Of a DNA stretch of 35,563 bases, positions 1-9,087 are shown one piece after another. Source of the DNA: Candidatus Micrarchaeia archaeon (GTDB taxonomy: Archaea > Micrarchaeota > Micrarchaeia > Anstonellales > JAHKLY01); the NCBI GenBank assembly GCA_041653315.1, contig JBAZFO010000012.1, positions 1 to 35,563 on the forward strand, read 5' to 3'. How positions within the stretch are numbered: the stretch's first letter is position 1; each line of letters opens with the position of its first letter. The notes beneath the pieces were generated by a model, which worked only from the letters and a program-made list of their open reading frames with translations, did no database searches and was not told the origin of the DNA. The position numbers and the translations under genes were made by a program.

Positions 1-10
1 TTACTGTTAA

Positions 11-1090
11 AAAGGCGGTACTGTTGTTGTTGAATCCGATGCACCACTTACAGGCGGCGGCGTTGGAGACGATGGCGATACGACCAACTCTGAAGAGCAG
101 GGCAAGGTTAGAAATATGTCTGTTACTGTCCACGAAAGAGCACACTCTATGAAGTCTGCCGGTAAAATGTCTGAGCAGTTGACGGCAACAAACATTCGTG
201 AAAAGGCCAAGAAAGACCTCGGTATCTGGCTGTCGGAAGCGATGGAAAAAGACATCGTTACTTCCGCTGCCGGTCTTTACAACGAGAACTCCGGCGGTTC
301 GGCCATTGACACAATCAATGAGTCGTACCCGACATCGAGCCGTATTTTCTACGGCGGTCAGACTGTTGCCGGTGTTATTGCTAACAGCGGCGCGTCTTAT
401 GGCACGGATGCTCTTTTGACGGCGGCGGCTGAAGCCGACACTCTTTGCGGCACACTGATTCTTGAGGCCATCAAGAGACGTTGTATGGCTGCTACACCTC
501 GTTTCAGACCTGTTACGGTTTATAACCTTAACAATATGAACCCTGACGATGTACGGTCTGGCAAGAATCTCGGCGAGCCTATTGCCAAGGTTATGATTGT
601 TCTTTTGAACCCATTACAGGTGAAAGCAATCAAACAGGAATCCGGCACAGTAGCTTTCAAGGCTATGGAAGCCGCGGCGAACAGCAGAGGCAATCTCAAT
701 CCGATATTCTCTGGTGCGGGCGTGTTCTATTGGGATGGTATGTTGTGCTTTGAGTACGACAGAATCCCAACAAGAACAGGTGCAAACGGCACAACTTTGG
801 CTGAGGGCTTCTTGCTCAACGCCGGAAGAACCGCAACCACTGACGCAGTTGCAAACGGCAGAACGGTAGCAAGAGCATTGTTCCTCGGCGGTCAGGCATT
901 GTCGTTTGCCTGGGCGCAGAAGCCGGAATGGTCGGAAGATATGGTTGATAACAACAAGCCGAAAGTCAAGGTAGATATGCTTTATGGTGTAAAGCGTACG
1001 CTGTTCCTTGACCACGGCGCAACTGCTGTCAGCACAGAACAGGACGAGGCGATTTATTGTCTCGATACCGCTGTTCAGGTTGACGCATAA
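11..1090 (+). CDS. Major capsid protein, N4-gp56/DUF4043 type (5' partial)
   Basis: This is the main shell protein of the phage head. The C-terminal half carries the family pattern of this capsid group: GNLNPIFSGAGVFYWDGML, then a GGQAL stretch, then YGVKRTLFLDHGATAVSTEQ. The N-terminal part PLTGGGVGDDG, NSEEQGKVRN and SVTVHERAHS also fits the family, and it lies upstream of the first ATG at 116. Homologous coding therefore extends at least to base 11, where a TAA at 8-10 closes the frame. The neighbouring frame reads T-V-K across the A run at 9-13, which would join smoothly to K-G-G-T-V after a one-base slip. I therefore treat the gene as running in from outside the window with a frame break at its edge. 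An ATG 116 start (324 aa) would lose conserved residues. Family assignment is by remembered pattern, not a search. Confidence 0.8.
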   Translation, partial: KGGTVVVESDAPLTGGGVGDDGDTTNSEEQGKVRNMSVTVHERAHSMKSAGKMSEQLTATNIREKAKKDLGIWLSEAMEKDIVTSAAGLYNENSGGSAIDTINESYPTSSRIFYGGQTVAGVIANSGASYGTDALLTAAAEADTLCGTLILEAIKRRCMAATPRFRPVTVYNLNNMNPDDVRSGKNLGEPIAKVMIVLLNPLQVKAIKQESGTVAFKAMEAAANSRGNLNPIFSGAGVFYWDGMLCFEYDRIPTRTGANGTTLAEGFLLNAGRTATTDAVANGRTVARALFLGGQALSFAWAQKPEWSEDMVDNNKPKVKVDMLYGVKRTLFLDHGATAVSTEQDEAIYCLDTAVQVDA

Positions 1091-1120
1091 CCGTATCTGA
1101 AAACAAACTGAAAATTGAAC

Positions 1121-1151
1121 GTAAGGGCGGGTTTTATTGCCCGCCCCTTAC
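1121..1151 (+). other. Strong hairpin after capsid gene
   Basis: GTAAGGGCGGG pairs with CCCGCCCCTTAC around an 8-base loop, with one bulged C: 11 base pairs. It lies between the capsid stop and the ATG at 1175. There is no T run after it on the + strand, so it is a poor intrinsic terminator. It may instead be an mRNA-stabilising or partial-readthrough hairpin that separates high capsid expression from the next gene. Confidence 0.5.
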
Positions 1152-1174
1152 CTGAAAAAAAGAAAGAAAAAACA

Positions 1175-4030
1175 ATGAAAAAACTGATTTTCAGCTTGCT
1201 TGTTTTACTGATAAGTTCCGGCCTTTCATTTGGTTGGGGTACAAGTAAGGGATACAGTTATCACAAGTTCGAGGTTGTTGATGAGTACGGCAGAACAAGA
1301 ACTGACGTAAATAGCGTTACAATCCGAACTCCGGCCACGACCAGTGCACAGACCATTTACAAAGGCGATGGCGCACTGGCGATAACACAGCCGATAACTG
1401 AAACCTCTACAAATACCACGCTCGACAGAACTACTGGAACTGTTTATTGGTACGGCGGTATAGACGCTTGGGATTTCACTATAACATTGGACGGCGGCTC
1501 AATTTATGCCAATCAAGGGCATATGTCGCTTGCGTCTAATCAGAATAGGATTATTTTCCCATCGTACTTTACCGAAGCAAGCTCAACGGATTACAATGAC
1601 GCGGATACAGCGTCATTTGGAACTGACGGCGATTGGACGATTGGTTCATCGGGTGCGACGTTACAGGTTACTCCTGTTGTCGGCACAGAAGCCACTCCGG
1701 TATCTTTTAATATCGGGGCAAATACCGCGGGTGCAGATTTTAAGCTGTTTGGTGCAACGACTGGCAGTTATTGCTTGTGGGATTCGAGTGCAGATTCTCT
1801 AATTCTTGCAGGCGCGCCAATTACAGCAACCGGAGCGGCAGTAAATCTTAACGCCTCGTCAAACTTTGCCATAAACTTGGCAACCGGCACATCTACCGGA
1901 ACAGTAACGGTTGGCGGCACTGGTGTTCAAACCATTGCTATTGGCACAGGCGGCACAGGAGCAAAGACCATTGGTATTGGTGATGGCGCATCAACTGGTA
2001 CGACTACAATCAAAGGTGGTTCAGGCGGTGTTGCTATTAACGCAAGTAATGGAACTGTCGCCACTAACATTGGCACAGGAACTTCCACTGGCACAGTAAC
2101 CATAGGAAGTGCTACAACTACGCAAGCAATTGCGGTTAATGCAGGCACAGGCGATTTAGCGTTGACCAGTACGGACGATATTACACTGACCACCAATACG
2201 GCGGTTACGGATAACATCGTGATAACAAACACACAGGGAACTGCCGCTACCGCAATATCTTTACAGGCAACCGCAGGTGGTATTGACATCGACGGCGGCT
2301 CTGGTGCTGATATCGCAATTACTTCAACTGGAAAATCTGTTGCTATTACGGCAACCGAGGCCGCTTCTGACGCTATCGCTCTTACAGCTACTACAGGTGC
2401 GGGCGGTATTACCGCTTCGTCCGGCAGTGGCGGTATCAACTTGAACGCAAGCGTAAATCAGCCGGTTAATATCGGTACTGGTACGTCAAGCGGAACAATT
2501 ACACTGGGCGGCGGGTCTGGCCTTTTGGCTATTGCCACTTCATCTTGGGATGTAGCAACCGATGGTACTATGACCAATATAGGGGCGATTACCTCTGGCG
2601 GTCTATTTACTGGTACAGCCGGAGCAACAATTACTGGTGCAACCACAAACATTAACGCATCAAGTAATTTCGCTACCAATATAAATACCGGTACTTCTAC
2701 AGGTGCGGTTAATATCGGCAGTTCGACTTCTGGTGCGTTTGCGATTGACACCACATCAACCGTTACTGTAAATGCAGACGCTTCACAAGCCTATACCGTA
2801 ACAGATACCGTTGCCGGTAATGCCTTTACTTGGGACACAACTGATGGTGGTATGGCTTTCACGGCAGCGGGTGCTGCAAACGGCGATTTTTCTATTTCCG
2901 CTGCGGACGATGCAAGTATTACAGTAGCCGATGATTTGACGCTAAATGGCGGCTCTGCCGGTTCGATTATCAATCTTGGTACAAACACGCAGGGTAATGC
3001 CATAAATATCGGCTCAAACGATACTACGGCTGATACGATTACGGTTGGCTCTGCCAAAGACACAACTGCCGTAGCGGGCATCGCAGTAACCGTTGGAAGT
3101 ACAGGGACGACATCCGCGACTACGCTTCAATCTGGCACAGGGGACGTTTCGATAACGTCAACAGACGCTATTACAATGACCTCTGCCGGTGCTTTCAATA
3201 TCGGAGCTAATGCGGTTGCTCAAACAATTACCGTTGGTAATGAAACTGACGCAAGTTCGCTTGCACTGAAAGCAGGTACTGGCAATATCACAATAGACGG
3301 TGTTGCCGCTACTACCATTACCATCGGCGATGCCGCACAGACAGGCACAATGAAGTTTGGCGAATCCACAGCGGCGGTACAGGTTGACCTTGCCACTGGG
3401 AATAGCAATAAGACGGTTAATCTTGGCACTGGCACAGGTGTAAGTTCAATCAATATCGGAACTGGTGGTACTGGCGCAAAAACTATCACAATCGGCGACG
3501 CTGCTTCAACCGGCACAACTAATATCAAGGCCGGTTCGGGTGGTATAAATATCACCGGCTCTGTTATCAGAACTGACCAGCAGTACGTCCAGACCGTAAG
3601 CTATTGCAAAGTCGGAGCGACTGCCGGTTGGGTAGTTCCAGCCGCGGCAGATGGCGCACACCTTGCCACGCTGCCTCAATCACAGACGGCCTCAACACTG
3701 GTAATTCCGATTACAATACCCCTAAAAGTCGGGTACACAATTACCGGCTGGACAATCAATGGGCAGATAGACAGTGCTGGCAATGCGGCAACTCTTGACG
3801 CAAGACTTTATAAGCATACAGAAGCAGAAGCGGGATTCACTAATGCCGCAATCGGCTCTGGTATGACGCAACTTTCAAAAACTGCTGACTATAAAGTAGT
3901 TGAGGGCGAAGCATCGCTCTCTGAAGTTGTCGCGGCTGACGAATCTTACTATCTCCTTGTTACGGGCACAACAGCGGCTACCACTGATATTGAAATTGCA
4001 AGCATCACGGTTTCCGTTTCAGAGATTTAA
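1175..4030 (+). CDS. Secreted-type beta-solenoid repeat protein (virion surface or tail fibre)
   Basis: A 951-aa protein beginning MKKLIFSLLVLLISSGLSFG, a typical Sec signal peptide. I start it at ATG 1175; the longer open frame to 1115 would be read through the hairpin at 1121-1151 and lacks the signal-peptide start. After about 200 residues comes a long array (roughly residues 230-790) rich in T, G, A, I and S, with recurring units such as NIGTGTSTGTVTIG, GIGDGASTGTTTIK and ALTSTDDITLT. This is typical of beta-solenoid phage fibres and adhesins. The last 150 residues are non-repetitive (DQQYVQTVSYCKVG onward) and probably form a trimeric or binding tip. Lying directly after the capsid gene, it could be a head fibre or decoration rather than a tail fibre. 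A signal peptide is unusual for a virion protein. Function beyond surface structure is not assigned. Confidence 0.7.
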   Translation: MKKLIFSLLVLLISSGLSFGWGTSKGYSYHKFEVVDEYGRTRTDVNSVTIRTPATTSAQTIYKGDGALAITQPITETSTNTTLDRTTGTVYWYGGIDAWDFTITLDGGSIYANQGHMSLASNQNRIIFPSYFTEASSTDYNDADTASFGTDGDWTIGSSGATLQVTPVVGTEATPVSFNIGANTAGADFKLFGATTGSYCLWDSSADSLILAGAPITATGAAVNLNASSNFAINLATGTSTGTVTVGGTGVQTIAIGTGGTGAKTIGIGDGASTGTTTIKGGSGGVAINASNGTVATNIGTGTSTGTVTIGSATTTQAIAVNAGTGDLALTSTDDITLTTNTAVTDNIVITNTQGTAATAISLQATAGGIDIDGGSGADIAITSTGKSVAITATEAASDAIALTATTGAGGITASSGSGGINLNASVNQPVNIGTGTSSGTITLGGGSGLLAIATSSWDVATDGTMTNIGAITSGGLFTGTAGATITGATTNINASSNFATNINTGTSTGAVNIGSSTSGAFAIDTTSTVTVNADASQAYTVTDTVAGNAFTWDTTDGGMAFTAAGAANGDFSISAADDASITVADDLTLNGGSAGSIINLGTNTQGNAINIGSNDTTADTITVGSAKDTTAVAGIAVTVGSTGTTSATTLQSGTGDVSITSTDAITMTSAGAFNIGANAVAQTITVGNETDASSLALKAGTGNITIDGVAATTITIGDAAQTGTMKFGESTAAVQVDLATGNSNKTVNLGTGTGVSSINIGTGGTGAKTITIGDAASTGTTNIKAGSGGINITGSVIRTDQQYVQTVSYCKVGATAGWVVPAAADGAHLATLPQSQTASTLVIPITIPLKVGYTITGWTINGQIDSAGNAATLDARLYKHTEAEAGFTNAAIGSGMTQLSKTADYKVVEGEASLSEVVAADESYYLLVTGTTAATTDIEIASITVSVSEI
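1860..3560 (+). repeat. Degenerate coding repeat array of the solenoid protein
   Basis: Imperfect direct repeats of GGCACAGGAAC-, GGTGGTTCAGGC- and ACTGGTACG-like units encode the GTGTSTGT / GSGGI / AIGDGAS segments. The repeats are divergent at DNA level, so the array is probably old rather than freshly amplified. Long reverse-strand open frames here are composition artefacts. Confidence 0.6.
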
Positions 4031-4039
4031 TTTAATAAA

Positions 4040-4069
4040 GGGCGGTATTAAACTGCCGCCCTACTTTTT
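4040..4069 (+). terminator. Intrinsic terminator after the solenoid gene
   Basis: GGGCGG (4040-4045) pairs with CCGCCC (4056-4061), and TACTTTTT follows. It lies in the 50-base gap before the adaptor gene. The stem is short but GC-rich. Termination may be partial, because the genes beyond it look like one late operon. Confidence 0.55.
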
Positions 4070-4081
4070 AAAAGGCGATTT

Positions 4082-4675
4082 ATGGGCGTTTTAAAAGCAG
4101 ACATTCTGACATTCGTAAATAACGTATTACGAGAAGCGTTTACGGGTACGCAATTAGACGAGGAAATAAAAACTTGCCTGGCTGATTTGTCAAAAGCAAA
4201 TCTGTTGGTAGGTACTGCGACTAATGTGCTTACTGTCGGCGATGTTTCCGTTGCTTTGCCCACAGATTTTAAGCAGGAAGTGTCTATTGTTCCAAGTCTT
4301 GCCGACGTGAATTATTCACCATTAAAACCATTTCCGGGCGGATTCACTAAATTGCAGGACGCTATGACCGGCACACCAACCGGACTGCCGGAGTATTACA
4401 CGATTTTCAATAAAACAATGTATCTGTACCCGGCTGCGAGTTCGGCTTATACGCTGACCACTTCATATTATAAGCATCACGCAAAGACAGTGGACGCTAT
4501 TACGTTTGGCGATGATTTTTCAAACGCAATAAATTTTGGTTCGGCTTATTACGCCGCGTTGTTCCGAAAAAAATCAAGCTATATCGAAATATGGCGACCA
4601 ATTTACGAAGAAGAAAAGGCTAAAATGATAGCCCTTACGCCAACTCAACCACATATTATCAGAGGTTTAATATGA
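4082..4675 (+). CDS. Head-tail adaptor (connector) protein
   Basis: A 197-aa protein with a helical N-terminus (VLKADILTFVNNVLREAF), a beta-rich centre (DVSVALPTDFKQEVSIVP) and YYTIFNKTMYLYPAASSAYT before a C-terminal helical region. This layout is typical of phage adaptor proteins that sit below the portal (lambda gpFII/gp6 and P22 gp4 functional class, DUF6682-like). The position after the capsid gene and before the tail hub agrees. It probably forms a 12-subunit ring linking portal to tail. The start ATG 4082 is preceded by a weak AAGGCG site. The stop overlaps the next ATG (ATGA), so translation is probably coupled. The family call is from layout and context, so moderate. Confidence 0.6.
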   Translation: MGVLKADILTFVNNVLREAFTGTQLDEEIKTCLADLSKANLLVGTATNVLTVGDVSVALPTDFKQEVSIVPSLADVNYSPLKPFPGGFTKLQDAMTGTPTGLPEYYTIFNKTMYLYPAASSAYTLTTSYYKHHAKTVDAITFGDDFSNAINFGSAYYAALFRKKSSYIEIWRPIYEEEKAKMIALTPTQPHIIRGLI

Positions 4676-5556
4676 AAAAGAAAATTTCAATAATTGCAAT
4701 ACTGGCTCTAATCACAGTTTCGTTTTGCTTGGGGTGGACGACTTATAATACTTCCACGCCAGCCAATTCCGACGACCCGCGAGAAGCTGCGCTAAGAATG
4801 AGAGAAATCAAAGCGGCTAATCAGGAACGGCAGGATATTGACCATTACTGGCCTCTTACCAGTACGCAGGTGAGCGATGTCAATGTAGGTGAACATCGAA
4901 AAATTACAATTCGAGATGTCAATTCCACTGATATTGCGGCATTTACTACTGGCAAGGCGTATCTTTACAGGTATGGTGATGAATTACATTACAAGGATTC
5001 TTATGGCCTTTGGTACAATGAAACGCAGATAACGAGACAAGGGTATGTAAATCTTGACGATGCCATTGTAAGCAGCAACGTATATATTAAGGCTAAAAAC
5101 GCTGCCGGGAATGGTGAAGTTGATTTAATAAAAGGAAACGCTTCTGGTGTTGCTGTTTTACCGAATGGTTCAGAGATGGATTCCTCCGCTGCACCGACCG
5201 CAGACGCTGATATTGCCAACAAGAAGTATGTCGATGACCAGAGAACGGCATCGGCGAAAGATGGATACGCCCCGACGACTTACACGGGTGGAGAAAGCGT
5301 TACATTTCCAAATGGGATGATATTAAAAAGTGGAAGTTTTACTCATACGTCATCAAGCACAAAAGCTGTAAGTTTCGATGTGGCTTTTTCGGCAGGATGT
5401 GTGCCAAAAGTAATGGTAATGCCATACTGCACGGATGAAGACGATATGTACACAGTACACTTAGTTGGTCTTCCTACGAGGACGGGTTTTTCAGTTTATT
5501 TCGGAGGTGCGGAATCTTCCTTAGCCGGAGCGCAGTGGTTTGCAATAGGATATTAA
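4672..5556 (+). CDS. Tail fibre-like protein with signal peptide and lectin-like C-terminus
   Basis: A 294-aa protein that starts MKKKISIIAILALITVSFCL, a second clear signal peptide in the structural module. The middle carries ADIANKKYVDDQR, a motif very common in phage tail fibres at the junction to the receptor-binding part. The C-terminal 90 residues (GSFTHTSSSTKAVSFDVAFS, VPKVMVMPYC, GFSVYF, AQWFAIGY) match the general pattern of H-type-lectin-like fibre tips, where F/P...PKV and a final W-x-A-x-G-Y are recurrent. The probable role is host-surface binding. It overlaps the adaptor gene by four bases. The signal peptide is the odd feature: cytoplasmic virion assembly does not need export. 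Confidence 0.6.
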   Translation: MKKKISIIAILALITVSFCLGWTTYNTSTPANSDDPREAALRMREIKAANQERQDIDHYWPLTSTQVSDVNVGEHRKITIRDVNSTDIAAFTTGKAYLYRYGDELHYKDSYGLWYNETQITRQGYVNLDDAIVSSNVYIKAKNAAGNGEVDLIKGNASGVAVLPNGSEMDSSAAPTADADIANKKYVDDQRTASAKDGYAPTTYTGGESVTFPNGMILKSGSFTHTSSSTKAVSFDVAFSAGCVPKVMVMPYCTDEDDMYTVHLVGLPTRTGFSVYFGGAESSLAGAQWFAIGY

Positions 5557-7473
5557 ATGGCAGATTTTTCAATAACAAGCCCAAAAGCCGGACGTTTCGA
5601 GGGAATACCCAGTATTCTCCTTTCCGATGTCTATGTAGCCACAGACTCCGCAAATATCAGGGAGCAGAACGGCGAATACCGCAAATTAAAAGGGCGGGCG
5701 TACGAGTTTTACGACAAGAATTATGCACCTATCGTAACGCCGGTTTTGATTTATGCGATAACGGCAATAAGCGAAGCTGACCATAAATTCACAATCGCCG
5801 GTGAAAACAAAACCGATATAGAGGCGGAAATAATAGACAGTGAATTGAGAGTGAACGGCTCTACCGACCAAGACAATGACCAGATTTATACGGTGGTTTC
5901 AATTACCGAAAATGGCGGTAATACTGAAATAGTCGTTACCGAAGACATAGTCAACGAGTCGGTTGCTGCTAAAGGCAATTTGTTTGTCGGTGCGACACCG
6001 GTAATGAAATATCACTACTATAAAAAACCATCGACAAAAACAGAATCTCTTTTTGTTGCAACGGCATATCATATATGGCTTTGGAATAATTCAGCAAAAA
6101 CTTTAGAAGTAAAATTCACTTGCGATACTCCGGCATCTGTAAAAAGCTGGCAGATTGTAACACATAGCGACTTTAACGTATATGCGACAAACAATGTTGA
6201 TTTGGTTCAAATGTTGGTTGGAGAGAATTTGCCTACGGCAGGTTTTGACGATTTAGGCGGTGATGAGGGAATACCCATTGACGGTACTCTTGACGGCGAA
6301 GGGAAAGCAGTCAATTTTATTGTAAAAGCTAAAATCATAATCAGCTATCAATCATACCTCTTTTTGGGGTACGTTACTTATAATTCAAACGATGTTTTTA
6401 ATAACCGCATTCACTGGTCAAGCCGAGCAAGTGCTTTCTGGGACGACAGCGGCGATGGCGATTGGAACATAAACGGTTCGGGCGATGCGGGATTAAAAGA
6501 TTTCACTAATGATTCTGATGTTCTTACCGGATTCGGCAAGTGGAATGACTATATGGTTGTGTTCAAACAGAATACACACCATACCGGCTGGCTCGTAACC
6601 GATGAGACTGTATTCAACTGGCGGGAAGAAGATTTAAAAGTAGGTGCTATTGGTGCTGATTCTATCGTAAATGACAAACAGGGACGGCTTTACTGGTTCG
6701 CCTCTGATTTTTCTATAAGAGAGATTAGGACTCAATCCGAAATATCTATACCGATAAAAGATACGCTTGTCAACATTGCCACTGGCTCTGACGCTAATGC
6801 GGAAAATTACGCAGAGTACATTCAAGCGGCTTACATACCGGAGTACAGGTCTGTTTATTTTGCTATTCCTTATGGCGTTACGACCACAAATAATAAGGTT
6901 GTAGAGTTTAACACCGACACCGGAAACTTCTTTGTCTATGATATGGCGGTTAGTGCTTTCGGGCATTATACCCGACAGGTTCAATATACTTACGATACTC
7001 TGCCTTACTCCACTTATGACGAATGGGGATTGGCCTGGTTGATGTACGATATTAACCGTAATAGCGTCGGTTATGCTTATATTCTTGCTTCTGATTACAG
7101 TGGTAATACTTTCGCACTTCATCAATCAACTAAAGACGTAGGTGAAGCGTTCAATGGCACGCTGGTTTTCAACACCACTCTTTCGCAACCAAAAAACTTA
7201 CCATACAGAAAGCGGGTAAATAACGGTGCGACATTTATTTTCAACAGAAAAATCACTGGAACTGTAACAATTTATATTCAGCCTGATACAAAAAAAGACT
7301 GGACTACGCTTGGAACGGTATCGCTTGTTGACGCAACCGAGCCTGATATGGTTTCTGTTCATCTGCCTTTTGATACTGCTTTTAAGACCGCGAAATTCAA
7401 ACTCGAAAGCCCTGATGATATGGAATTTGTCGGCGCGTTATTTACTGATTTCCAGGTCGAGGACGAGAGATGA
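5557..7473 (+). CDS. Tail hub / DNA-stabilisation protein, P22 gp10-like
   Basis: A 638-aa protein beginning directly at the preceding stop (TAAATGG). The central part contains IHWSSRASAFWDD, DFTNDSDVLTGFGKWNDYMV, KQNTHHTGWLVTDETVFNWR and a run of short beta segments, which resembles the beta-propeller tail hub and plug-stabilising proteins (P22 gp10, phage_stabilise group). These proteins close the portal channel after packaging. Synteny supports it: capsid, adaptor, hub, then ejection proteins. The C-terminal 130 residues (NGTLVFNTTLSQPKNLPYRK onward) look like a separate beta-sandwich. No catalytic motif is seen. Confidence 0.6.
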   Translation: MADFSITSPKAGRFEGIPSILLSDVYVATDSANIREQNGEYRKLKGRAYEFYDKNYAPIVTPVLIYAITAISEADHKFTIAGENKTDIEAEIIDSELRVNGSTDQDNDQIYTVVSITENGGNTEIVVTEDIVNESVAAKGNLFVGATPVMKYHYYKKPSTKTESLFVATAYHIWLWNNSAKTLEVKFTCDTPASVKSWQIVTHSDFNVYATNNVDLVQMLVGENLPTAGFDDLGGDEGIPIDGTLDGEGKAVNFIVKAKIIISYQSYLFLGYVTYNSNDVFNNRIHWSSRASAFWDDSGDGDWNINGSGDAGLKDFTNDSDVLTGFGKWNDYMVVFKQNTHHTGWLVTDETVFNWREEDLKVGAIGADSIVNDKQGRLYWFASDFSIREIRTQSEISIPIKDTLVNIATGSDANAENYAEYIQAAYIPEYRSVYFAIPYGVTTTNNKVVEFNTDTGNFFVYDMAVSAFGHYTRQVQYTYDTLPYSTYDEWGLAWLMYDINRNSVGYAYILASDYSGNTFALHQSTKDVGEAFNGTLVFNTTLSQPKNLPYRKRVNNGATFIFNRKITGTVTIYIQPDTKKDWTTLGTVSLVDATEPDMVSVHLPFDTAFKTAKFKLESPDDMEFVGALFTDFQVEDER

Positions 7474-7760
7474 GCAAATTGCCTAAAAATCTTCCGTTCA
7501 ATGAACTGCAACTCGACAGTATTCAGAATACGGCTGATATGAAACGCTGGCTCAAAACTTTCATAAGTGATTTCAGAAAACTTTATGAAGTTATTTACAA
7601 CGAAATTGAAAATGATGGCCGGAAACACAGAACGGTTTCGGCAGACCCGACAGGAACGGCAACTTATGGCCTGCTCGGCGAGATAGTTTTTTTTAATAAT
7701 AAATTTTACGGCAAAACAGTCGCAACCGGAAACGATACGGATTGGAGTTTGCTTAATTGA
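7470..7760 (+). CDS. Small virion-associated protein, function unknown
   Basis: A 96-aa protein coupled to the tail hub gene by an ATGA overlap. The N-terminal 50 residues are helical (SIQNTADMKRWLKTFISDFR, KLYEVIYNEIEND). The C-terminus PTGTATYGLLGEIVFFNNKF looks like a short trimerising fibre segment. Context suggests a tail needle-like or hub-accessory protein. I recognise no family with confidence. Confidence 0.55.
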   Translation: MSKLPKNLPFNELQLDSIQNTADMKRWLKTFISDFRKLYEVIYNEIENDGRKHRTVSADPTGTATYGLLGEIVFFNNKFYGKTVATGNDTDWSLLN

Positions 7761-8179
7761 ATATCATAAATGCAAATAACCTGAAATTCAAACCGGCATT
7801 ATTGAATTTGCTCAAGAAAATGCCAAACAAGGTAAAAGATTATCCTGTCGAAGATTATGCAAATTGGCTCGACAAAAATCTTGGTAACGAAAACTTTGGG
7901 GTATGGTTTGCTTTTCATCAGATACCAGTTGGTTTAATTACCTGTGAAATAATAGATACGAAGAACGATAAATATGTCTTTGTATCTTTTTGGTATGTTC
8001 TGGAATCTATAAAAAACGAAGATGTTGCGGGCGACCTTTTTAGACACGTTGAAGAATGGGCAAAATCAAAAGATATTCATAGGATAGTCGGCGAAACAAT
8101 ACGATTATCAGGCGTTAGGGCTTTTATGAAAAAATATAATATCAAAGTTGAAAAAATAATTCTCTCTAAGGAGATATGA
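7757..8179 (+). CDS. GNAT-like acyltransferase in the tail operon
   Basis: A 140-aa protein using a TTG start (7757) inside the previous stop; the only later in-frame ATG, at codon 22, would remove the first helix. The fold order fits GNAT enzymes: helix, then FGVWFAFHQIPVGLITCEII (beta 2-3), KYVFVSFWYVLES (beta 4), EDVAGDLFRHVEEWAKSKDI (helix 3), HRIVGETIRLSGVRAFMKKY (beta 5, helix 4). The Q/RxxGxG acetyl-CoA loop is not evident, so the protein may be degenerate or a structural relative. Small GNAT genes occur between tail and ejection genes of other podoviruses, with unknown targets. Confidence 0.45.
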   Translation: MNIINANNLKFKPALLNLLKKMPNKVKDYPVEDYANWLDKNLGNENFGVWFAFHQIPVGLITCEIIDTKNDKYVFVSFWYVLESIKNEDVAGDLFRHVEEWAKSKDIHRIVGETIRLSGVRAFMKKYNIKVEKIILSKEI

Positions 8180-8180
8180 T

Positions 8181-9071
8181 ATGGGTTCTTTATTTAGTGG
8201 TGGTCAGGCAAAAACTCAAATTTACGAGCCAGATTCAAGTGCAGATTCAAGAAAAGAATTACTAAAGAGAGGTACTGTACTTTCGTCTGATATGCCGTTG
8301 CAGGGCGTTGCGGATTTGACACCTCTCGAACAGTACATACAACAGATAACGCAAAACTATGTAAAATCTTCGCAGCCCAACACCTACCAAAACGCAATAG
8401 ACCTTGCCTCAAAAACCGCAAACGAATCTACGGATATTATGTCATTGCCGGAAGTCCAGGGCTTGATGAGCCAGATACAGGAAGCGGGCAGCAAGGAATC
8501 AAATAGACTTGGCAGGACATTGCAATTAACCGGCGGAGCGGGTACGTCAAAAGGCAGAAACGTACTCGGCCAAAACGTAACTAATATGCAAAACCAGATG
8601 GCATCTTCAATGTCTAATTTTCTTAATGCCGAAAGGGCAAGAAAATTACAGGCTACCGGCTTGATGTCTGATTTACAAAACGCACAATCTTCGGATTTGT
8701 TACAGAAAATACAAACCGGAAGTGCCGTTGGTTCACTGCCGCGTCAAATGCAACAGCAACAACTTAACTCATTATATGGTCAACAGATGATGCCTTGGAC
8801 GCAACAGGCAAGCATATTGCAGTCTTTATTGTCCAATCCGCAGGTATTGGGGCAAAGTGGCGCAAGTCAAAGTGGGTTTAGCCAGATGCTACCCTTAATT
8901 GGCCCGATGATGAATATGTTTGGGCCAATGTTAGCGGGGGCTGGCGGTGGTGCTGGAGCCGCAAGTGGAGCAGGCGGATTATTTGGCGGTGGCGCGGCGG
9001 CAGGAGCGGGGGCAGGGACAGCTGGTGCAATGTCTCTTGAGGGGCCGAGTATGTTTGCGGGAATGTTTTAA
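8181..9071 (+). CDS. Ejection (internal virion) protein, P22 gp7-like position
   Basis: A 296-aa protein with a good GGAGA site embedded in the end of the previous gene. It has an amphipathic Q/N/S-rich helical body (EVQGLMSQIQEAGSKESNRL, LQQ-type runs) and a hydrophobic Gly/Ala/Met-rich C-terminus (FSQMLPLIGPMMNMFGPMLA, then GAGGG repeats). Proteins of this composition after the tail hub are internal virion proteins ejected with the DNA to form a channel across the envelope. There is no enzyme motif. The name rests on composition and gene order. Confidence 0.55.
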   Translation: MGSLFSGGQAKTQIYEPDSSADSRKELLKRGTVLSSDMPLQGVADLTPLEQYIQQITQNYVKSSQPNTYQNAIDLASKTANESTDIMSLPEVQGLMSQIQEAGSKESNRLGRTLQLTGGAGTSKGRNVLGQNVTNMQNQMASSMSNFLNAERARKLQATGLMSDLQNAQSSDLLQKIQTGSAVGSLPRQMQQQQLNSLYGQQMMPWTQQASILQSLLSNPQVLGQSGASQSGFSQMLPLIGPMMNMFGPMLAGAGGGAGAASGAGGLFGGGAAAGAGAGTAGAMSLEGPSMFAGMF

Positions 9072-9087
9072 TAGATAGGAATAAATT

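Noticed and set aside
1927..3555. Several reverse-strand open frames opposite the solenoid repeats
   Set aside because: Val/Pro/Ala-rich mirror of the T/G/A repeat coding; no start sites; a composition artefact.
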